Origin: a bacterium
GTDB lineage: Bacteria > Actinomycetota > Acidimicrobiia > Spongiisociales > Spongiisociaceae
Direction: 5' to 3'
Length of the DNA: 49,428 nt
Assembly: GCA_028821575.1 (NCBI GenBank)
Contig: JAPPFW010000077.1
Coordinates: 1 to 49,428, forward strand
Shown here piece after piece: positions 8,907 to 15,911 of this stretch (its first letter is position 1; each line of letters starts with the position of its first letter). The notes beneath the pieces are model-generated. The model worked only from the letters and a program-made list of their open reading frames with translations. It was not told where the DNA came from and did not search any database. Made by a program: the position numbers and the translations under genes.

Positions 8907-9571
8907 GCAGCGTCTGTGATGACCTTCGGGACAGTTGCAGGGATATCTGGCACGAGTTGCACAACCATCCGTTCGTCGCCGAGATGGCGGCGGGCACACT
9001 TCCGGAACGAAAGTTCGCTTTCTACATAGGCCAGAACATCGTTTTCCTGAGGGAGTTGGCAAGGGCGATGGCCCTCGGCGTCGCAAAAGCAGATGACGAA
9101 GACACCATGAGGGACTTCGCGACCATCGTGAGCAGCATCGTCGACTTCGAACTGCCCAAGAACCGCCAACTGCTCGCCGAGGTCCGCCGGATGGTTCCGG
9201 GAGCGACCGAAGAGGTGGTGATGGCACCCGGAACGCTGGCCTACACCCGCCACCTGCTGACCGTGGCCTACGAGGGCCGGGCCGCCGACATCATGGCCTC
9301 GCTGACACCGTGCGCGTGGAGCTACGGGGAGATCGGCAGAGAACGGCTCCCCGACGCGCCCGAGCACCAGGTCTACCGCACCTGGATCGAGTTCTTCGGC
9401 GGGGAGGAGTACTGGGACACGCTGGAAGAGGTGAAGGCGAAGCTGGAGGGCCTTTGCATGGGAATGGGCGAGTCCGAGCTCGCCCGGATCCAGGACATCT
9501 TCCGGACCAGCAGCCGCTTGGAGCAGATGTTCTGGGACATGGCCTACAACGAGAGCACCTGGCTGGTCTGA
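8903..9571 (+). CDS. TenA-family protein (paralog 2), Asn45 at the Asp44 site
   Basis: The 222-residue TenA/thiaminase-II fold protein has HPF near residues 22-24, TPCAWSY with the catalytic-type Cys, LAYTRH with the conserved Tyr, and RLEQMFWD with the conserved Glu and Phe. The pyrimidine-binding Asp is Asn45 (GQNIVF), and the next pocket position, normally Tyr47, is Phe48. This makes it the most divergent pocket of the four paralogs in the window. ATG 8903 overlaps the amidohydrolase stop by 4 bp, indicating coupled translation and probably consecutive steps. It is followed after 10 bp by hydantoinase A. The true substrate is unknown. Confidence 0.83.
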   Translation: MSSVCDDLRDSCRDIWHELHNHPFVAEMAAGTLPERKFAFYIGQNIVFLRELARAMALGVAKADDEDTMRDFATIVSSIVDFELPKNRQLLAEVRRMVPGATEEVVMAPGTLAYTRHLLTVAYEGRAADIMASLTPCAWSYGEIGRERLPDAPEHQVYRTWIEFFGGEEYWDTLEEVKAKLEGLCMGMGESELARIQDIFRTSSRLEQMFWDMAYNESTWLV

Positions 9572-9581
9572 GACTTCCCGG

Positions 9582-11615
9582 ATGACATGGACCGTGGCCA
9601 TCGACATCGGTGGCACCTTCACCGATGTGGTCGCCGACGACGGGGCCGGATGCCGACTGACCGCCAAAGTTCCCACGGTTCCCGCCGACCCCGCGAGAGG
9701 ACTACTGAACGCCGTGGGCGAACTGGGGCGTCAAGGTCTGGCTTTCGGCGATGTGTCGCTCGTGTTCCACGGGACCACCATCGCCACCAACGCGGTCATC
9801 AATGACAAACTGGCCAGGGTCGCCCTCCTCACCACCAAGGGCTTCCGGGACATCCTTACGTATCGTTCGGGCTCCCGACCCGACGCGTACGATCTCCGCC
9901 AGAGGCGTCCGCGAGAGTTCGTGCCGCGCGAGGACCGGATCGAGGTGGACGAACGGATCAGCGGCTCCGGTGTCATCAGGACCCCCACCGCGGCGGAGAT
10001 CGAGCGAGCCGTGGCCGAAGTGGAGTCACGAGGCCCGCAGGCGGTCGCTATCTCCTTCCTGTTCAGCTACCTGGACGACGGGCATGAGCATGCTATGGCG
10101 GATGCGCTCCTTATGACCCTCCCCGATCTCCCTGTCTCCCGGTCGTCGGCGGTGGCGAGAGAGTTCCGGGAGTATCCCCGCACGGTAACCACCACCGTCA
10201 ACGCCGGACTCCGCCCGGTGGTGCGCGATTACCTGGCGGGTGCCGAGCAAGGAATCAGGGAACTCGGGATACCGGGGAACTTCCTCGTCATGCAGTCCAA
10301 CGGAGGAGGCGTACCCGCAGCCCGCGCCGAGGCCGAGGCGCACAAACTCCTGGTCTCCGGCCCCGCCGCCGGAGTCGCGGGAGCGGTGGCACTCGGAACC
10401 GCTACCGGACGAACTCGCCTCCTTTCGCTCGACATCGGGGGTACCTCGGCCGATGTTTGCCTCATCCGTGACGGCGAGGCATCGGTAGTGCCGATGCGAC
10501 ACATCGACTCCCACCCGATCCTGTCTCCCTCCCTCGACATCCACTCTGCGGGCGCAGGAGGGGGGAGCATCGTCGAAATCGATCGATCCGGCGCCCTGAA
10601 GGTCGGACCCCGGAGCGCAGGCGCCGACCCCGGGCCTGCGGCATACGGGCTAGGGGGCAGCAGTGCCACTCTCACCGACGCACATCTCGTGGCAGGCACG
10701 CTCGGGGTCCGGACCGCCCTCGGCGGAAGCCTCACGCTCGATCGCGAAGCCGCCCTCGATGCGATCGGAGGGGTGGGCTCGCAACTCGGCTTGAGTGCTT
10801 CCGCGACGGCCCAGGGCGTGGTGGCGATCGCCAACGCCCATCTCGAAGCCGCGCTGCGGAGGGTGTCGATCGATCGGGGCGAGGACCCGCGTGACTACAC
10901 GTTGGTGGCGTTCGGCGGGGCAGGTCCGCTCCACGCCGGGCAACTGCTGCGTGACCTGTCGATGCAGGAAGCCGTCATCCCACGCCATCCAGGTCTGTTC
11001 TCGGCGGCCGGCCTGCTGGCCACCGACCTTCGCATCGACGAGTCTGCGACTGTGTTGAGAGTCATAGACGCGGACTCGATGGGTCACATCGGGTCGTGGT
11101 TCGAATCGACCGGCGAAGCTCTACGCATCCGGCTCGAGGCAGACGGCATCGACCGCGAGCAGATCCGGCTCCAGCCTTCTATCGACTGCCGCTACAAGGG
11201 TCAGGGTTTCGAACTGGGTGTCCCGGTGATTTCGGGCACCCTCGATCCGGATCGGGTTTGCCGGGACTTCCGGGACATACACCACACCCTGTACGGGCAC
11301 ACATCGGACGAGCCCGTCGAGGCCGTGACGCTGCGCATTTCCGGGTTCGGCGCTCTGGCAGTGGGGACCGGATCGTCCAGCGAGGAGCTCTCGCGGCTCC
11401 CGCGCCCGGTCACCGCCCGGACCCTGAAGCTACGGGAAATGCCGGATCCGGTCCGGGTCCCCGTCTACTCCCGGGATGATCTCGGCCGCGGATCCCGCCT
11501 CGCCGGACCCTGCATCGTCGAGCAGCCGGACGCCACCACGGTCGTGCTCGCCGGCCAGGCAGCCCGGGTGGACGGGCACGGCAACCTCTGGATCAAGGAG
11601 GCTGCCCATGGCTAG
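9582..11615 (+). CDS. hyuA: hydantoinase/oxoprolinase subunit A (HyuA-like)
   Basis: The 677-residue protein is full length for N-methylhydantoinase/acetone-carboxylase-type A subunits. It shows the ASKHA ATP-binding motifs DIGGTFTDVV (residues 6-15), HGTTIATNAVI, a second phosphate loop SLDIGGTSADV, then SAGAGGGSI, RSAGADPGPAAYG and AFGGAGPLHA. These enzymes use ATP to open five-membered cyclic imides such as hydantoins or 5-oxoproline. ATG 9582 lies 10 bp after the TenA stop with a weak ribosome site; its 3' end overlaps hyuB by 8 bp. Partner of the B subunit at 11608-13239. Placement behind an amidohydrolase and a TenA suggests ring opening after a deamination step (inference). Confidence 0.92.
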   Translation: MTWTVAIDIGGTFTDVVADDGAGCRLTAKVPTVPADPARGLLNAVGELGRQGLAFGDVSLVFHGTTIATNAVINDKLARVALLTTKGFRDILTYRSGSRPDAYDLRQRRPREFVPREDRIEVDERISGSGVIRTPTAAEIERAVAEVESRGPQAVAISFLFSYLDDGHEHAMADALLMTLPDLPVSRSSAVAREFREYPRTVTTTVNAGLRPVVRDYLAGAEQGIRELGIPGNFLVMQSNGGGVPAARAEAEAHKLLVSGPAAGVAGAVALGTATGRTRLLSLDIGGTSADVCLIRDGEASVVPMRHIDSHPILSPSLDIHSAGAGGGSIVEIDRSGALKVGPRSAGADPGPAAYGLGGSSATLTDAHLVAGTLGVRTALGGSLTLDREAALDAIGGVGSQLGLSASATAQGVVAIANAHLEAALRRVSIDRGEDPRDYTLVAFGGAGPLHAGQLLRDLSMQEAVIPRHPGLFSAAGLLATDLRIDESATVLRVIDADSMGHIGSWFESTGEALRIRLEADGIDREQIRLQPSIDCRYKGQGFELGVPVISGTLDPDRVCRDFRDIHHTLYGHTSDEPVEAVTLRISGFGALAVGTGSSSEELSRLPRPVTARTLKLREMPDPVRVPVYSRDDLGRGSRLAGPCIVEQPDATTVVLAGQAARVDGHGNLWIKEAAHG

Positions 11616-13239
11616 ATCGAGGCTCGATCCGGTCGCCTACGAGCTGATTCACAGCCGGCTCCTCCACACAGCCCGCGAGATGGCCGTGATCCTCAAACGA
11701 TCCAGCCACAGCCCCATCATCCGGGAGATGGAGGACTTCAGTTGCGCAATCTTCGCCCCCGGCGGGGAGTCGGTGGCGCAGGACGAACGCATCCCCGCTC
11801 AGTTGGGAGCGATGTCGCTGGCCGTCGAGACCTGCATAGCGCAGTATCCGGAACCGGGCGACCTGAGACCGGGAGACGCCTTGCTCCTGAACCATCCCTA
11901 CATGGGATGCATGCACACGCCGGACCTGAACCTGATCATGCCGGTCTTCTCCGACGGTTCCGTAGTGGGATGGGCCGGATCGACCGCCCATCACGTCGAT
12001 CTGGGAGGTCCCACACCAGGCACCCTGGCGCCTCACCACCGGGAACTGTACGCCGAGGGTCTGATCTTCCCGCCCATCAAGCTCTACCGGGGAGGCGAGG
12101 AGAACGACGACCTGTTCCGGATGATCGCCGCCAACGTGCGGGACCCCCGTGGGTTGGTGGCCGACCTGCGGGCCCAGCACGCCTCCTGCCTGACCGGTAC
12201 GCGAGCCCTGCTCCAGACGATGGAACGCCACGGATCCGGGCAGGTTCGGGCCGCCTTCTCGGAGATACTGGACCGGACCGCCCGGCGGACCAGAGCCGCG
12301 CTGGCAGACCTCGAGGACGGGGAAGCGGTCCGGACCGGTCACCTCGACGACGACGGCCTCGGGAGCGATCCGGTGCCGATCCAGGTCCGGATCACCAAGG
12401 CCGGCGACGAGTTGGAGGTGGACTTCACAGGATCCACGGCCCAGGTGGACGGCGCCCTCAACGTCCCATGGGCAAGTACCCGGGCCTGTGTCGCCTACCT
12501 GATTCGCACGATGGTGGGCCTGGACATCCCCACCAACGACGGTCTCCTCGCCCCGGTGTCGATAACCTGCCCGACCGGCACCATCCTGAATCCCAGGTTC
12601 CCCGCCGCGGTCTCCGTGCGCCACAATACCTGCCAGGTGGTCGCCGACACCCTCATCCGGACAGCCTCGGACCTCTGGCCGGGCAGGGCGGTGGCGAGTA
12701 GCAGCGTGACCTTCTTCGGCCTGCAGATCGGCAGCCGCTCTCCCCGCACGGGCGAGACCGCCGTGCTCATGGAGGTGGTTGGAGGCGGTACGGGCGCCCA
12801 CGATCGCGGCCGCGGCATCGACGGTGTCGACACCTACATGTCCAACGTGGCGCTCCTCCCCGTCGAAGTGGCGGAAACCGAGTACTCGGTCCGCATTCTC
12901 AGGAGCGAACTCGTGGAGGACTCCGCCGGGCCCGGACAGCTTCCCGGAGGACTGGGTATCTGCCGCGAGTACCAGATACTGGACGTCCCGCAGATCGCCA
13001 CCCTCTATTGCGAGCAGGCCATCGACGAGCACCGGCCGCAGGGTGCCGAGGGTGGCGCCGCAGCCCAGCCCACCCGCGTTACGATTCTCGGGCCCGACGG
13101 GCAGGTCGTGTCGAAAGCCTCGAAGCTATCTACTTCCTTAGCGCCCGGATCGGTGATCAGAGTGGAGACCAGTGGCGGAGGGGGCTACGGACCGGCGTCC
13201 GCCGGCGGCGCCACATCGCCGATGGCCTGCTCCGGTTGA
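11608..13239 (+). CDS. hyuB: hydantoinase/oxoprolinase subunit B (HyuB-like)
   Basis: The 543-residue B subunit begins LDPVAYELIHSRL and carries REMEDFSCAIF, LNHPYMGCMHTPD, VGWAGSTAHHVDLGG and the C-terminal TSGGGGYG, all typical of hydantoinase B/oxoprolinase. ATG 11608 has AAGGAGG seven bases upstream and overlaps the hyuA stop by 8 bp. The last 15 or so residues after GGGGYG are unusual: this DNA is at the same time the 3' end of a decayed luciferase-like gene on the other strand (13200-13376). The normal end of hyuB may therefore have been replaced by a recombination joint. The catalytic part is complete, so the protein is probably functional with subunit A. Confidence 0.92.
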   Translation: MARSRLDPVAYELIHSRLLHTAREMAVILKRSSHSPIIREMEDFSCAIFAPGGESVAQDERIPAQLGAMSLAVETCIAQYPEPGDLRPGDALLLNHPYMGCMHTPDLNLIMPVFSDGSVVGWAGSTAHHVDLGGPTPGTLAPHHRELYAEGLIFPPIKLYRGGEENDDLFRMIAANVRDPRGLVADLRAQHASCLTGTRALLQTMERHGSGQVRAAFSEILDRTARRTRAALADLEDGEAVRTGHLDDDGLGSDPVPIQVRITKAGDELEVDFTGSTAQVDGALNVPWASTRACVAYLIRTMVGLDIPTNDGLLAPVSITCPTGTILNPRFPAAVSVRHNTCQVVADTLIRTASDLWPGRAVASSSVTFFGLQIGSRSPRTGETAVLMEVVGGGTGAHDRGRGIDGVDTYMSNVALLPVEVAETEYSVRILRSELVEDSAGPGQLPGGLGICREYQILDVPQIATLYCEQAIDEHRPQGAEGGAAAQPTRVTILGPDGQVVSKASKLSTSLAPGSVIRVETSGGGGYGPASAGGATSPMACSG

Positions 13240-13376
13240 GCGACGTGGTCATGGACGGACTCGATGCGGGGATGGATCCGGTTGAGAACCGGTGTCCGCA
13301 TCCCAACCGAGATCGTGATCCGGCGGATCTGATTGGTGGTCTCCTGCCGACCGAAGCGCGGGTTGGCGCCTCCCAT
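13200..13376 (-). pseudogene. remnant of a luciferase-like (LLM) oxidoreductase 3' end
   Basis: Reading the minus strand gives R-Q-E-T-T-N-Q-I-R-R and then R-I-E-S-V-H-D-H-V-A-Q-P-E-Q-A-I-G-D-V. This aligns with G-P-E-E-T-T-D-R-I and G-I-E-T-V-G-D-H-I-A-Q-L-E-R-A-M-T-E-V in the intact LLM gene at 13781-14683. At DNA level about 54 bp from 13221 match the segment from 13823 with roughly a quarter of positions changed. Only about 50 codons remain, with gaps and no start, so it is a decayed duplicate. It overlaps the 3' end of hyuB. Confidence 0.7.
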
Positions 13377-13445
13377 GTGTGTCAGAATGATTGTTCTAGT
13401 AGAGTTGGTAGCACATAATCGCGGAGTTAAGCGATTGGTTGGGGC

Positions 13446-13640
13446 ATGGAGACTGTTGAAGATCTAGCGGCGAGAGCCGAGCGGGCCGAGACACGAGGTG
13501 ATATCACCGGCGCTTTGCTGGTGCTGCTCGAGGGGCAGCGGCAGTCGGATCGGGCAGCCTTCCGACTGGGAATGTGGATGATCTCGTCAGTGTTCGCCGC
13601 TGCCGGGGTCGTTATCGCCGTGATACTCGCTTCGACATAA
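13446..13640 (+). CDS. small single-pass membrane protein, unknown
   Basis: This 64-residue open frame has a charged helical N-terminal half (residues 1-40, rich in Ala, Glu and Arg) and a hydrophobic C-terminal segment of about 20 residues (MWMISSVFAAAGVVIAVIL) that would make one membrane helix. I do not recognise a family. It sits between hyuB plus the pseudogene remnant and the convergent LLM gene. The ribosome site is weak (GGTTGGGG). Its charge pattern and hydrophobic tail make it more plausible than a random frame, but coding status is uncertain. Confidence 0.45.
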   Translation: METVEDLAARAERAETRGDITGALLVLLEGQRQSDRAAFRLGMWMISSVFAAAGVVIAVILAST

Positions 13641-13780
13641 AAGCGGTTGGAAGCATGAAGCCGAATCGGTTACACCAGAAGGGCCGTCAGGCGGACTACA
13701 AGGCCCATCGCTGAAGACGATCCCGGGAAGGGCCTCCATGCGCTGTCGCTCGTCGATCGGTCGATCCAGCTCGGATGAAA

Positions 13781-14683
13781 TCAACTCAGCCCGCCGGGCC
13801 GGGCCGCAGGCACAACTTCGGTCATGGCCCGCTCCAGTTGGGCGATGTGGTCGCCCACGGTCTCGATACCGGGCATGTAGCTGGTGAAGAACGAGACATC
13901 CGTGGCCCCCAGGGAGATCATCCGGCGCACGTTGGCGACTATCCGATCGGTGGTTTCCTCGGGACCCAGACCGACCGAGACGTGGAGACGGAGTGCGTCC
14001 GCTTCCCGACCCGTATCGGCTGCGAGCCGCAGGATCTCCTTCCACGAGGCGTCGATCTCCTCGATCGTCTGGACAGGCCTCGACAGCCAGCCCACTCCGT
14101 GCTCCACTACCCGCCGGAACACGGGAGGGGTGGTGCCACCGAACCAGATCGGGGGGTGGGGCTGCGTTACCGGCTTGGGTTCCATCCCCATCCCGTCCAC
14201 TTTGTAGTACCGCCCGTCGAAGTCGACCCGGTCCTGGGTCCAGAGCAGCTTCATCAGCTCGACTCCCTCGTCCATCCTACGGCCCCGCTCAGTGAAGGGA
14301 ATCTCCAGCGCGTCGTATTCCTCGCGATGCCATCCGATCCCGAGCCCTAGCTCGAGGCGCCCACCCGAGAGGCTGTCCACGGCCGCGGCCTGCTTCGCGA
14401 CGACCGCGGGACCCCGCTGAGGCATGATCACAACTGCCGAACGCAAGAAGATCCGTGTCGTAACGCCACCGAGATACCCGAGCGCAACCAGGATGTCGTG
14501 GTAGGGGGTTCGGGCCGGGTAGTGCGCCCGCGGCGTTCCGTCCGCGGCCGGGTAGGCAAGCAGGACGTGGTCGATCAGGGTCAGGAAGTCGTAGCCGAGA
14601 CCTTCGGCGGCCTGGGCGACATCACGCATAGCGGTGGGATCTTCGATGAGAAGTGAGTTGACGGCGCCTATCCCGTACTTCAT
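13781..14683 (-). CDS. LLM-class (luciferase-like, probably F420-dependent) oxidoreductase
   Basis: The product of about 300 residues is a bacterial-luciferase-like TIM barrel. Visible features are IDHVLLAY, the SGGRLELGLGIGWHREEYDAL block around residues 108-128 typical of F420-dependent LLM enzymes, PPIWFGG, and a C-terminal GATDVSFFTSYMPG. Such proteins oxidise or reduce organic substrates with F420H2 or flavin. Two starts are possible: ATG 14689 and ATG 14683. GGAGGA lies only two bases from the first but eight from the second, so 14683 is preferred. The gene is divergent from the alcohol dehydrogenase at 14770, 86 bp away. A decayed partial copy lies at 13200-13376. Confidence 0.87.
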   Translation of the reverse strand: MKYGIGAVNSLLIEDPTAMRDVAQAAEGLGYDFLTLIDHVLLAYPAADGTPRAHYPARTPYHDILVALGYLGGVTTRIFLRSAVVIMPQRGPAVVAKQAAAVDSLSGGRLELGLGIGWHREEYDALEIPFTERGRRMDEGVELMKLLWTQDRVDFDGRYYKVDGMGMEPKPVTQPHPPIWFGGTTPPVFRRVVEHGVGWLSRPVQTIEEIDASWKEILRLAADTGREADALRLHVSVGLGPEETTDRIVANVRRMISLGATDVSFFTSYMPGIETVGDHIAQLERAMTEVVPAARPGGLS

Positions 14684-14769
14684 TTGCATGCTCCTCCAGA
14701 GTCCGCATCCCGTAGCCTTAGGAAAGGCTACCTTCCGGTACGGGTACCACTGGAGATGGAGGATCGGGA

Positions 14770-15876
14770 ATGAGAACGAAAGCGGCGGTACTTCACGAGT
14801 TCAACACCCCGTTGGTGGTCGAGGAGGTCGAGCTGCAAGCACCCAAGGCCAACGAGGTCTCGGTGGAGATGGTGTCGAGCGGGGTATGCCACAGTGATCT
14901 GCACATCGTGCAGGGCCACATCCCGGTGAACCTGCCGATCATTTGCGGCCACGAGGGCGCCGGGATCGTGACCGCGGTCGGGCCCGGACCGTCCCCCGTA
15001 CAGGTCGGAGACCGGGTGGTCCTCTCCTGGGTGTCGCCGTGCGGCAACTGCAACTATTGCGCCACAGGAAACCCGGCCCTGTGCATGACCGCCATCGGAC
15101 CCTCCTACGAGGGCCAACTCCACGACGGAACGAGCCGCTTCACAGCCCCCGACGGGACAACCATCAGCCACCACCTGATGCTGTCCACCTACTCCCGGGA
15201 GGTGACCGTGCCGGCCTCGGCGGCCATCCCAGTCCCGGACGATGTTCCCCTCGAGCCCCTCGCCGTGATCGGATGCGCCGTCTCCACCGGGGTCGGAGCT
15301 GTCGTCAACACGGGCAACGTGCAACTCGGCGACAGCGTCGCCGTCATCGGCTGCGGGGGCATCGGACTCAACGCCATCCAGGGAGCGCGGCTGCGGGGCG
15401 CCGGGAAGATAATCGGAGTCGACATCGCCGAGCACAAGCTCGAAGCCGCCCGACGTTTCGGCGCCACTCATACGGTGAACGCCTCCGAGGTGGAGACGGC
15501 CGAGACCCTGATCGCCATGACCGGCGGACTCGGGGTGGACCTGGCGGTGGAGGCGATCGGCCATCCCGAGACCGTGGCCACTGCGGTCCGTTCGCTTCGC
15601 CGGGGGGGCACGGCCGTGCAGGTCGGGATAGCGCCATACGGAACCGAGGTCTCCGTCGACATGACCCTGCTGCTCGACGAGCGCAAGCTCCTGGGTTGCT
15701 ATTACGGCTCGCTGCGGCCCGCCTTCGACATACCCCGCTACGTGGAGCTGTACCGGGCGGGCAGGCTGCTGGTGGACGAGTTGGTCACCGCCGAGATCGA
15801 CCAGGAGGACATCAACGGTGCTCTCCACCAGTTCGAACTCGGAGAGGGCATCCGGAGCCTGGTCCGCTACTCCTAG
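14770..15876 (+). CDS. zinc-dependent alcohol dehydrogenase (MDR family)
   Basis: The 368-residue medium-chain dehydrogenase keeps the catalytic zinc site (GVCHSD Cys near residue 38 and GHEGAG His) and the structural zinc cluster CGNCNYC...C. Its Rossmann motif GCGGIGL lies near residue 196. It resembles class III / mycothiol- or formaldehyde-type alcohol dehydrogenases that interconvert alcohols and aldehydes with NAD. ATG 14770 is preceded by GGAGG. It is followed by a molybdenum hydroxylase large subunit and a second dehydrogenase of the same family (18312-19394), so an alcohol-aldehyde-acid sequence is plausible. Confidence 0.9.
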   Translation: MRTKAAVLHEFNTPLVVEEVELQAPKANEVSVEMVSSGVCHSDLHIVQGHIPVNLPIICGHEGAGIVTAVGPGPSPVQVGDRVVLSWVSPCGNCNYCATGNPALCMTAIGPSYEGQLHDGTSRFTAPDGTTISHHLMLSTYSREVTVPASAAIPVPDDVPLEPLAVIGCAVSTGVGAVVNTGNVQLGDSVAVIGCGGIGLNAIQGARLRGAGKIIGVDIAEHKLEAARRFGATHTVNASEVETAETLIAMTGGLGVDLAVEAIGHPETVATAVRSLRRGGTAVQVGIAPYGTEVSVDMTLLLDERKLLGCYYGSLRPAFDIPRYVELYRAGRLLVDELVTAEIDQEDINGALHQFELGEGIRSLVRYS

Positions 15877-15911
15877 CACCCCGTCTTCATGTTCCCGCTA
15901 CATCGACACAC

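Noticed and set aside
11593..13032. 479-codon minus-strand frame inside hyuB
   Set aside because: High third-position GC creates long antisense frames; the product is Gly/His/Val-rich with no family resemblance. The same applies to 16635-18098 and 23249-24448 on the minus strand.
14943..15911. Long Arg/Pro-rich frame continuous with the molybdenum hydroxylase
   Set aside because: It is an alternate frame of the zinc dehydrogenase; similarity to CoxL starts only after 15912.
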